Part shown: positions 53,069-60,511 of the stretch, piece by piece
Numbering within the stretch: position 1 is the stretch's first letter
Layout of the letters: the number at the start of each line of letters is the position of its first letter
From: Pseudotabrizicola sp051200875
Lineage (GTDB): Bacteria > Pseudomonadota > Alphaproteobacteria > Rhodobacterales > Rhodobacteraceae
NCBI RefSeq assembly: GCF_051200875.1
Contig: NZ_CP195191.1
Span: 2,418,001-2,482,000, forward strand
Direction: 5' to 3'
Length of the DNA: 64,000 bases
Notes under the pieces: model-generated
The model's database searches: none
Seen by the model: the letters and a program-made list of their open reading frames with translations, nothing else
What the model was told of the DNA's origin: nothing
Position numbers and translations under genes: made by a program

Positions 53069-53114
53069 GCAAAAGTTTTCGAAAACTTTTGCAAATTCCT
53101 TCCAAGGAATTTGC
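53069..53114. repeat. Twin perfect palindromes, copy 2
   Basis: 53069-53092 (GCAAAAG arms, centre TTTTCGAAAA) and 53091-53114 (GCAAATTCCTT pairing with AAGGAATTTGC) are perfect 24-bp palindromes sharing GC. They lie between the binding-protein and permease 1 genes, the position of the malE-malF REP element in E. coli, where such structure keeps binding-protein mRNA abundant. Confidence 0.85.
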
Positions 53115-53149
53115 GGGAGGCCGACCGAACGGCCTCCCCTTTCTTGCGA

Positions 53150-54403
53150 TTACTGAGCAGCGGCCACGGCTTCGGCCAGTGCCGCGGCTGCGGCGGCACC
53201 ATCGGCATATTCGCCGTTGAAGGTGGCCGTCACGACGTCATAGACCGCGTTCTTGACAGCCGCTGGCGCCGCATGACCGTGGGCCATCGAGCCGAAGAGT
53301 TGGCCAGAGGTATTGGCCTCGGCCAGATCGGCCATGCCCTTCTTTCCACAATCATCAAAGGCATCGTTCGGCACATCGGTACGCGCCGGGACAGAACCTT
53401 TGACAACGTTAAAGGCCGATTGGAAGGTCGGATTCATAATGGCACTTGCCATTGCGGCCTGTGCGGCCACAGCACCTTCGCCCTCGACCCCGAACATGGC
53501 GAACTGGTCGGAGTTGAAGGTTACGGCCCCTTGCGTTCCAGGGAAGCGGATGCAGACGAAATCCGTACCCGGAACTTTGCCAGCCTTCAGGAATTCGCCT
53601 TTGGCCCAGTCGCCCATCATCTGCATGCCGGCTTCGCCGTTGATGACCATGGCCGAAGCCAAGTTCCAATCACGACCGGAGAAGTTGTCATCCACATATG
53701 AGCGCAGCTTGATCAGGCGATTGAAGGCTTCAGCCATCTGATCTCCACCAAGGGCTGCGGGATCCAGATCAATGAAGGCGGCCTTGTAGAAATCGGTGCC
53801 AAGCGACAGAACCACACCATCAAACACGGTCGCATCCTGCCAAGCCTGACCGCCATGACCAAGGGGCGTGATGCCGTTGGCCTTCATCGCATCCAGAACA
53901 GCAACCAGTTCATCCCAGCTTTCCGGAGCCTTGCCGCCCGCGGCATCCAGCGCTGCCTTGTTGATCCAGACCCAGTTGGTCGAATGCACGTTCACCGGGG
54001 CGGAGATCCATTTGCCATCGGCTTTCGCGAAGGCTTGCAAGGCCGATGGCACCACGGCGTCCCAGCCCTCGGCGGCCGCGACCGGGGTCAGGTCGCCCAA
54101 CGCGCCTTCATTGGCCCAATCAAGGATGTCAAAGCCAAGCATCTGCACGGCTGTCGGTGGGTCGCCTGCGGTAACGCGGGCGCGCAACGCGGTCATGGCG
54201 GCTTCACCACCGCCACCGGCCACGGGCATATCGACCCAACCGATACTCTTCCCGGCAAGGTCTTCCTTCAGCACGTTCAGAGCAGCGGCTTCACCACCCG
54301 AGGTCCACCAGTGCAGCACCTCGACATCCTCGGCCGAAGCCATTCCGGTCGTTGCCATCAAGGCCGCGACCATCGTCATTTTCCGTCCAAAGAAACCACG
54401 CAT
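53150..54403 (-). CDS. Carbohydrate ABC solute-binding protein
   Basis: A 417-residue CUT1 binding protein. GGGAGGAATACCA precedes the ATG at 54403. Signal peptide about residues 1-25 (MTMVAALMATTGMASAE). The mature part begins VEVLHWWTSGGEAAAL, with QMLGFDILDWANEG, NWVWINKAALDAAGG, MQMMGDWAKGEFLK and SDQFAMFGVEGEG, the pattern of glucose/mannose- or oligosaccharide-binding proteins. It indicates that the operon's substrate contains a sugar or polyol part. Confidence 0.94.
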   Translation of the reverse strand: MRGFFGRKMTMVAALMATTGMASAEDVEVLHWWTSGGEAAALNVLKEDLAGKSIGWVDMPVAGGGGEAAMTALRARVTAGDPPTAVQMLGFDILDWANEGALGDLTPVAAAEGWDAVVPSALQAFAKADGKWISAPVNVHSTNWVWINKAALDAAGGKAPESWDELVAVLDAMKANGITPLGHGGQAWQDATVFDGVVLSLGTDFYKAAFIDLDPAALGGDQMAEAFNRLIKLRSYVDDNFSGRDWNLASAMVINGEAGMQMMGDWAKGEFLKAGKVPGTDFVCIRFPGTQGAVTFNSDQFAMFGVEGEGAVAAQAAMASAIMNPTFQSAFNVVKGSVPARTDVPNDAFDDCGKKGMADLAEANTSGQLFGSMAHGHAAPAAVKNAVYDVVTATFNGEYADGAAAAAALAEAVAAAQ

Positions 54404-54440
54404 TGGTATTCCTCCCATTGTTGCGGTCTTTGTTGTGCCC

Positions 54441-54466
54441 CCTGACGCCGGAACAGCGGCGTCAGG
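54441..54466 (-). terminator. Hairpin overlapping the aldehyde dehydrogenase stop codon
   Basis: CCTGACGCCG (54441-54450) pairs perfectly with CGGCGTCAGG (54457-54466), loop GAACAG. It includes the TGA of the aldehyde dehydrogenase gene and lacks a T-run, so partial termination or mRNA processing is more likely than a full stop. Confidence 0.55.
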
Positions 54467-55985
54467 AGGCCTTCACCCAAGGCGCTCTCGTGCGGCCCAC
54501 CCGCATGACGAGCGATTTCACCTCGAGGAATTCTTCCAGGCCATAGCGGCCGATTTCGCGCCCCTGACCCGACTGTTTCATTCCGCCGAAGGTGACTTCG
54601 GGGAATCCGTCCATCCATGTGTTGGTCCAGACCGTTCCGGCCTTTGCCGCCCGCGCAAAGGCCAGACAGGTGTGGATGTTCTCGCTCCAGATGCCTGCCG
54701 AGAGGCCATAGTCGGCGTCGTTCGTCAGGGCGATGGCCTCTTCCAAGGTGCGGAAGGTCAGCACGGTCAGCACGGGGCCAAACACTTCGTCACGCGCGAT
54801 CGCCATGTCGGGGGTAACCCCTGTTACGATCGTCGGCTGATAAAATTGCGCCCCTAGACCTTTCAAGGCCAAAGGGGCACCACCCATAACGACCTGCGCG
54901 CCGGCATCGCGGGCGGCTTGCACCGCTGCGTTGATTTTGGCCCCATGTTCCGGCGTCACGATCGCGCCCACTTGGGTGGCGGGGTCCATCGGATCACCGA
55001 AAGCTACCCGTCGCGAGAGTGCCTCGACCTGTGCTACAAACTCTTGCGCGATGTCTTCGTGGACAATGATCCGGCTTCCTGAATTGCAGCATTGGCCGAC
55101 ATTGAAGTAGACGCCAAAAGTAACTGCATCGGCGGCGCTTTCCAGATCAGCATCGGGAAAGATCACCTGAGGGTTCTTCCCGCCCAGTTCCAAAGCCACC
55201 TTCTTCAAACTGTCAGATGCCGTTCGGGCGATCAGCTTTCCAACGGCCGTGGAGCCGGTGAAGGTCACCATGTCAACGTGACGGTGAGAGGTCAGCGTTG
55301 CGCCAACCGGGTTGCCATAGCCAAGGACGATGTTCACGACCCCCGCGGGAAGTCCGGCCTCGACCAGCAGTTCAGCCAGCATGACCGTTGTCGATGGCGT
55401 CATCTCGGAAGGTTTGACCACGCAGGTGCAGCCTGCAGCAAGCGCGAAAGGCAGCTTTTGGGACAAGATCCAGAATGGGAAATTCCACGGCGTGATGATC
55501 GAAACCACGCCAATCGGCTCTTTCAGAACCACGGCAAGAATGTCCGCGCCCAAGCTGTTATGGCTTTCACCATGAAGGCTTCGCGCTAGGGCTGCGGCGT
55601 AGCGCCAAAGATCGGCGGCGCCTTCAATTTCACCCCTTGCCTGGGTGATTGGCTTGCCGGATTCCAGCGTTTCGATCACGGCAAAGCGTTCGACATTCGC
55701 TTCGATCAGATCAGCGATCTTCAGAAGGACCGCCGCCCGGGCTTTGCCTGAAAGCTGGCTCCAACGTCCGTCGTCGAAGGCGGCGCGTGCTGCTGCTACT
55801 GCGGCTTCGGCGTCAGCAGCGGTACCTTTTGCCGATTGGCTGACCAAATTGCCATGTGACGGCGCGTTGCGGTCTGAGAGAGTGTTGTCCGAACTGTCTT
55901 GCCATGCGCCATTGATGAAATGGCGGTTCAGGCGCGGCGCGGGCAAGATTGCACCAGAGTTCGGGATGAGCGTGAGGTCATTCAT
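54462..55985 (-). CDS. NAD(P)-dependent aldehyde dehydrogenase
   Basis: A 507-residue ALDH. Cofactor loop FTGSTAVGKLIAR, general base Glu in VALELGGKNPQ, nucleophile Cys in FNVGQCCNSGSRI, and the C-terminal FGGMKQSGQGREIGRYGLEEF. The class is the broad betaine/aminobutyraldehyde/vanillin-like group. It is not IolA/MMSDH (no CoA-type features), so it does not complete the inositol pathway. Between enoyl-CoA hydratase and transporter genes, it probably oxidises an aldehyde released in the operon's pathway. Confidence 0.93.
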   Translation of the reverse strand: MNDLTLIPNSGAILPAPRLNRHFINGAWQDSSDNTLSDRNAPSHGNLVSQSAKGTAADAEAAVAAARAAFDDGRWSQLSGKARAAVLLKIADLIEANVERFAVIETLESGKPITQARGEIEGAADLWRYAAALARSLHGESHNSLGADILAVVLKEPIGVVSIITPWNFPFWILSQKLPFALAAGCTCVVKPSEMTPSTTVMLAELLVEAGLPAGVVNIVLGYGNPVGATLTSHRHVDMVTFTGSTAVGKLIARTASDSLKKVALELGGKNPQVIFPDADLESAADAVTFGVYFNVGQCCNSGSRIIVHEDIAQEFVAQVEALSRRVAFGDPMDPATQVGAIVTPEHGAKINAAVQAARDAGAQVVMGGAPLALKGLGAQFYQPTIVTGVTPDMAIARDEVFGPVLTVLTFRTLEEAIALTNDADYGLSAGIWSENIHTCLAFARAAKAGTVWTNTWMDGFPEVTFGGMKQSGQGREIGRYGLEEFLEVKSLVMRVGRTRAPWVKAS

Positions 55986-55988
55986 GGA

Positions 55989-56759
55989 TCAGGTTCCCGG
56001 AAATTCGGCTTTGCGTTTGGCCCGAAACGCAGCCACGCCTTCGGCGCGGTCATCACTTGCCGCGATCGCCGCGCTGCCGAGGGCTTCGATCATGGCGGCT
56101 GGATCTTCGCCCCTTGCGGCATGGATCATCGCCTTGTTGATTTCGACGGCCCGCGGCGACATCTCGCAGACTTTGGCAGCGATCTGGTCGGCGGCTGCCC
56201 GCGGATCATCCGACACCTCGGAAGCAAACCCAGCCGACAAACAGCGTTCGGAACTGATGCGCCTGCCAAACAACGCCATTTCCTTAAGCATGGGCTCGGG
56301 GATCAGGCGACCCAATCTTTGCGTGCCCGACCAGCCGGGGACGATTCCGATCCCGGCCTCGGGCAGCGCAATGGTTGCCTTTGGCGCCATGACACGCAGA
56401 TCGCAGGCTGCGGCGAGTTCAAGCCCGCCGCCAAAAGCATGCGCCCCAAGCACGGCGATGGTCGGCTTGGAAAGCCGCGCCAAACGGTCAAAGATACGGT
56501 GGCCGTCGCGCACCCAATGGCGCGCAAATTCCGCAGGGGACAGATTGCCCCAAGCCAAGATATCAGCGCCCGAGCAGAAGGCGCGTGCCTCGGTCGCGGT
56601 CAGCAACACGCAGGCGATGGCCGGGTTGCGATCAATCGTCTCCAGATGGCCTGCAAGCTGCGAAAGCATCTCGATGGTGAAAGCATTCAGCTTGGACGGA
56701 TTGTCGAGGCGGAGTTCCGCGACGCGCCCCGAGAGGTGAAGGTGAACTGCCCCTGTCAT
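55989..56759 (-). CDS. Enoyl-CoA hydratase/isomerase family protein
   Basis: A 256-residue crotonase. The start at 56759 overlaps the CoA-transferase stop (ATGA). Oxyanion-hole segments ARAFCSGADILAWG and GAHAFGGGLELAAACDLRV, with the Glu region ALPEAGIGIVPGWSGTQRL. It hydrates or cleaves an enoyl-CoA; with the CoA-transferase and ALDH it could shorten a side chain in the way hydroxycinnamoyl-CoA hydratase-lyases do. That use is inference. Confidence 0.93.
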   Translation of the reverse strand: MTGAVHLHLSGRVAELRLDNPSKLNAFTIEMLSQLAGHLETIDRNPAIACVLLTATEARAFCSGADILAWGNLSPAEFARHWVRDGHRIFDRLARLSKPTIAVLGAHAFGGGLELAAACDLRVMAPKATIALPEAGIGIVPGWSGTQRLGRLIPEPMLKEMALFGRRISSERCLSAGFASEVSDDPRAAADQIAAKVCEMSPRAVEINKAMIHAARGEDPAAMIEALGSAAIAASDDRAEGVAAFRAKRKAEFPGT

Positions 56760-58327
56760 GGCTGCCACCCCATCGGTTGGGTGGAGAGCAATGACCGAGA
56801 CATGACGATTGCAGTCTCAGCCACCTGAACGCGACCGTGGCTGGCCGCGATGATATCGCGCTGCGGGTCGATGCCGGGCATGATTTCGGTTGCGATCAAC
56901 CCGTTTCCGGAAAGCCGCATCACGCAACGTTCGGTGATGTAGAGAACCTCTTGCCCCTGCTCTCGTGCACGACGACCCGAAAAGGTTACATGTTCGACCT
57001 TTTCCACCATTTTCGTGAATTTTCCGGGCCGTTCTACCGTGATCCCGTCTTGGGTCAGCCCTATCTGAGCCCCGGCCTCGAACCAGCCGGAAAAGACGAT
57101 CTTTCTGGCATTGGCGGTAATGTCGACAAAGCCACCGCATCCGGCAGTCAAATAGGGCTTCTTTCCAAGTTTCGAGACGTTCACATTGCCTTCTATGTCG
57201 ACTTCCAGAAACGACAGGAAGGACATATCAAAGCCTGCGCCTTGGAAGTAAATGAACTGCTGAGGCGACGGGACATAGGCATCGGCATTCGACGCACAGC
57301 CAAAGGCAAAACCAGTCAGGGGCATTCCTCCAACGGCCCCTTGTTCGATCGCCCAAGTGACCGCTTCGGGGTGGCCTTCTTCCAACAATATGCGTGGCAC
57401 CATCGCCGAAATGCCAAAGCCGAGGTTGGCTGTCATCCCGCCTTTCAGCTCCATCGCTGCGCGGCGCGCGATCACCTTTTCAATCCCGTGTTCGGCAAGC
57501 GAGAAGCTTGACCAAGGGCGCATGATCTGGCCGGAAATCGCAGGATCATAAGGGGTTTCGCAGGTCTGTTTCTGATCCGGGTCGATCACGATCATGTCCA
57601 CCAGATGCCCCGGAACCCGCACGTCATGCGGCCGCAAACTGCCGCGGGCCGTCACCCGTTTGACCTGCGCGATCACAAGCCCACCGTGATTGCGCGTGCA
57701 GATTGCCTGCTCTAGGCCGCCGAGATAGGCCCCTTCGTGCTCATAAGTCAGATTGCCGTGTTCATCCGCTGTGGTCGCCCGCAAGATGCAGACATTTGGG
57801 ACGATGTTAGGGAAGTGAAGCCAGGTCTCCCCCCCAAATTCGACCCTGTGGACGATGGGATTTGCAGCCCCTTTGTCGTTCATGGCGCAGCCTTCACGAA
57901 CGGGATCAGCGAAAGTGTCCATTCCGACTTTCGTCAGAACGCCAGGACGGCGCGCTGCGGTTTCGCGGTGCATATCGAACAAAATGCCCGAGGGAACGTT
58001 GTAGGCGGCAATTCTGTCTTCGACGATCATCTTCCAGATTTCGGGCATGGGAAGGTTGGAAGACCCCGACGGGTATGAGCCCGCCAACACCCGCGTCAAA
58101 AGTCCATCCTTTGCGATATGGTCGATGCCTTTCACGCCATACATGTCGCCCGCAGCGATGGGGTGAAGCGTGGTCAGGTTTCGCGGATGGCCCATTGCGT
58201 CAAACCGTTCCCCGATGGCCCGCAGAACAAGATCAGGGCAACCGAGTGAGGAGGATGACGAGACGGTGATGACTGCCCCGTCCGGGATGCGCGCGACCGC
58301 TTCGTTGGCACTGACCACTTTGGACAT
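56756..58327 (-). CDS. Acyl-CoA:acetate/3-ketoacid CoA-transferase (YdiF type)
   Basis: A 523-residue fused alpha-beta CoA-transferase. The ATG at 58327 overlaps the preceding stop (TGATG). The N-terminal half includes VVSANEAVARIPDGAVITV; the C-terminal half carries the probable catalytic Glu in VTWAIEQGAVGGMPLTGFAFG and ISAMVPRILLEEGHPEA. It activates a carboxylic acid with CoA from another acyl-CoA, thus supplying the substrate of the enoyl-CoA hydratase next to it. Confidence 0.92.
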   Translation of the reverse strand: MSKVVSANEAVARIPDGAVITVSSSSSLGCPDLVLRAIGERFDAMGHPRNLTTLHPIAAGDMYGVKGIDHIAKDGLLTRVLAGSYPSGSSNLPMPEIWKMIVEDRIAAYNVPSGILFDMHRETAARRPGVLTKVGMDTFADPVREGCAMNDKGAANPIVHRVEFGGETWLHFPNIVPNVCILRATTADEHGNLTYEHEGAYLGGLEQAICTRNHGGLVIAQVKRVTARGSLRPHDVRVPGHLVDMIVIDPDQKQTCETPYDPAISGQIMRPWSSFSLAEHGIEKVIARRAAMELKGGMTANLGFGISAMVPRILLEEGHPEAVTWAIEQGAVGGMPLTGFAFGCASNADAYVPSPQQFIYFQGAGFDMSFLSFLEVDIEGNVNVSKLGKKPYLTAGCGGFVDITANARKIVFSGWFEAGAQIGLTQDGITVERPGKFTKMVEKVEHVTFSGRRAREQGQEVLYITERCVMRLSGNGLIATEIMPGIDPQRDIIAASHGRVQVAETAIVMSRSLLSTQPMGWQP

Positions 58328-59325
58328 CAGATGGCTCCGTAGTTGACGGGGGTTCTCTTTCCCGTTTGCGCGGCCTCTTGGACCGAGAGGGCAATGGCGA
58401 GAGATTTGACACCATCCCAACCGGTGGCTGCCGGTGTTCCATCGCCACGGACAGCGGAAAGGAAATCGGCCACCGCTTGGCGATAAAGGTTGTGGGCAGA
58501 GAAGCTGACCTCTTCGACACCACGTTCGGACGTGAAGGTGATCTTCCCGACGGGTTGCTGGGTCATCACGCCTTGGGCAAAGACCGAGCCTTTGGTTCCG
58601 TGCACTTCGAGGCCGGAGCCCGCAAAGGGATGCGTAAAGCTTTCATGGGCAAAAACCATTGCACCTGAAGGAAAATCCCAGATTGACATGCAACTGTCTT
58701 CGACGCCCTGCCCCATGCCAGATGCCGTCGAATGCGCCACGACAGAAGTGGGATCCTCTTCCAGCAAGAAACGGGCAACATCGGCATCGTGCACGGTGAT
58801 GTCGGCAATCACGCCACCGCCCGCAGCGGGGTTATTGATACGCCAGCCGCGCAGCGTTTCCGGCAAATGCACGGCATGGTGAATCCGCACGGACAGAACC
58901 TTGCCCACGGCACCAGAGCGAATGATTTCCCTGATTTTCCGGTGACTTCCGGAACAGCGGAGGTGGTGATTGGTAGCAAAGCAGAGATTGGATTTCTCGG
59001 CAGCAATCACCATCGCCTTTGCATCCTCCAGACGCATGGCGAGCGGCTTTTCACAGATCACATGCTTTCCCGCGGAAATGGATTCCATTGCCTGCGAGAA
59101 ATGCTTTTCGTTGGTCGAGGAAATGTAGACGGCGGAAATCGACGGATCGGAGAGGATCTGAGCGATGTTGTCGGTCGCATCCGGAATGGCGTGTTTCGCC
59201 GCGAACTCCCTAGCGCGCCCAAGCGTAGCACTTTGGACAATCGCGGGGGTCTCACCACAATCGCGCAGCGCAGCAATCATGTGTTGCTCGGCAATCGTAC
59301 TTGCCCCTATCAGCCCCCAGCGCAT
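58327..59325 (-). CDS. Gfo/Idh/MocA family dehydrogenase, first gene of the large operon
   Basis: A 332-residue NAD(P) dehydrogenase: IGASTIAEQHMIAAL loop, AVYISSTNEKHFSQAM, EKP in VICEKPLAMRLEDA, RCSGSHRKIREIIRSG, and catalytic region VIADITVHDADVARFLL. Typically oxidises a sugar or cyclitol hydroxyl to a ketone. It is promoter-proximal, 10 bases from the long palindrome at 59335. Confidence 0.93.
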   Translation of the reverse strand: MRWGLIGASTIAEQHMIAALRDCGETPAIVQSATLGRAREFAAKHAIPDATDNIAQILSDPSISAVYISSTNEKHFSQAMESISAGKHVICEKPLAMRLEDAKAMVIAAEKSNLCFATNHHLRCSGSHRKIREIIRSGAVGKVLSVRIHHAVHLPETLRGWRINNPAAGGGVIADITVHDADVARFLLEEDPTSVVAHSTASGMGQGVEDSCMSIWDFPSGAMVFAHESFTHPFAGSGLEVHGTKGSVFAQGVMTQQPVGKITFTSERGVEEVSFSAHNLYRQAVADFLSAVRGDGTPAATGWDGVKSLAIALSVQEAAQTGKRTPVNYGAI

Positions 59326-59334
59326 GATTCCCCC

Positions 59335-59375
59335 AATTTGGATCGTTCCAAATCATTAATGGAACGATCCAAATT
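59335..59375. promoter_or_regulatory. 16-bp inverted repeat operator between the large operon and the LysR gene
   Basis: Arms 59335-59350 and 59360-59375 are perfect reverse complements (AATTTGGATCGTTCCA and its complement) around 9 bases. Each arm contains a CG-centred near-palindrome, TTGGATCGTTCCAA and ATGGAACGATCCAA, shaped like a LacI-family operator, 21 bases apart. The site is ten bases upstream of the first codon of the Gfo/Idh gene, so binding would block initiation. Confidence 0.8.
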
Positions 59376-59451
59376 CTGTCAACTAGGAAAAATTTGCTGG
59401 GGTTTCATTCTTCGTTTGGCAGGCGCAATATGCCGTCAAACGGGGGAAAAG

Positions 59452-60339
59452 ATGGACATTCGCTGGCTTCAAGATTTCTTGGCCTTGGCCGAATTGCGGA
59501 ATTTTACGCGGGCGGCGGAGTTCAGGAACCTGTCACAGGCTGCGTTTTCGCGCAGAATCCAATCGCTGGAGCACTGGGTTGGTACAGGGTTGGTGGTTAA
59601 GGGTTCGCAACCTGTGCGGTTGACCGAAGCAGGCGAGCAGTTCCGCGAAGGCGCGCAGGTCAGTGTCGAGCGACTGCTGGAAACACGCGCCGGCATCCGT
59701 GGGCATCAATTCGAAGTCATGAGTCAGATCAGGCTGGCCATGCCTAACGTCTTGGCGAAAAGCGATTTTCGACGCATCCTTGGGCTGATCGGGACCACGG
59801 GGAAAGCCTCTTTTTCGGTCATTGTGGGGACAACATCCGAGGTTACGGCGCGCTACCTTGCGGGGGACGCGGATATTCTGTTGGCGCATGATTGCCCAGC
59901 GCTTCCCAGCCATGAAAGCCTTGCAGCGCAGGAGCGTTTTGTCCTGCGAAAAGACCGTTTCTTGCCCTATGCGACAAAGGGAAAGGACTTTGATTTTCCT
60001 GGCACCGCAAAGACCCCCTTCCCGCTGATCGCCTATGCGCAACGTGCTTATTTTGCTGAACTTTTTGAACATGTCCTAGAGCGAAACGGGGGACAGATTT
60101 CCTATCGGATGGCCGTTCAATGTGACATGTCAGACATTTTGAAAGAGGTGATCGTTGCCGGGCATGGCGTGGGTTGGCTGCCAGAGAGCGCAGTGGATGC
60201 CGCCAGCGCCGCGTTGATTGCGCCGGTAGGTGGCCCGGAATGGGAGCTTCCTCTGGATATTTGTGCGTTTCGGCCACGCCGCAAAGCCGGGCCGAAGCTT
60301 GAGGCGATCTGGGCTGCGCTGACTGGAGCCCAGTCATAA
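59452..60339 (+). CDS. LysR-family transcriptional regulator
   Basis: A 295-residue LysR protein. Start at 59452 with CGGGGGAAAAG upstream; the long frame to the left is antisense to the Gfo/Idh gene. HTH residues 1-60 (FLALAELRNFTRAAEFRNLS, FSRRIQSLEHWVG), effector domain from ~90. The HTH resembles HypT-like regulators. It could control the divergent operon or the aspA gene that follows on the same strand. Confidence 0.92.
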   Translation: MDIRWLQDFLALAELRNFTRAAEFRNLSQAAFSRRIQSLEHWVGTGLVVKGSQPVRLTEAGEQFREGAQVSVERLLETRAGIRGHQFEVMSQIRLAMPNVLAKSDFRRILGLIGTTGKASFSVIVGTTSEVTARYLAGDADILLAHDCPALPSHESLAAQERFVLRKDRFLPYATKGKDFDFPGTAKTPFPLIAYAQRAYFAELFEHVLERNGGQISYRMAVQCDMSDILKEVIVAGHGVGWLPESAVDAASAALIAPVGGPEWELPLDICAFRPRRKAGPKLEAIWAALTGAQS

Positions 60340-60354
60340 GCCCGAAAAACGCGA

Positions 60355-60388
60355 TGCACCTTGCGTACACCCCCTGTACACCCCCCGT
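60355..60388 (+). repeat. 34-bp GTGTAC repeat, copy B
   Basis: Exact inverse copy of 1330-1363. It sits 15 bases after the LysR stop and about 124 bases upstream of aspA, in the promoter-side gap of that gene. Confidence 0.85.
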
Positions 60389-60511
60389 CCAGACAAGTTG
60401 GCCGACAGTCATCTGCGCCTTCTGCATCGGCGATGCAGGATTTGCATTGGACGATTAGACCAATCCGGCGCACCAAGGTTGCCAATGAAACCAGCGGGAC
60501 ACCCCAACCAA

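Noticed and set aside
54462..55985. IolA (methylmalonate-semialdehyde dehydrogenase) completing the inositol pathway
   Set aside because: The cysteine and C-terminal motifs (GQCCNSG, FGGMKQSGQGREIG) belong to the betaine/aromatic aldehyde dehydrogenase class, and the gene is in a different operon.
58732..59451. N-terminal extension of the LysR frame
   Set aside because: LysR proteins start at the HTH; the extension is antisense to the Gfo/Idh gene and crosses the operator palindrome. The ATG at 59452 has a ribosome site.
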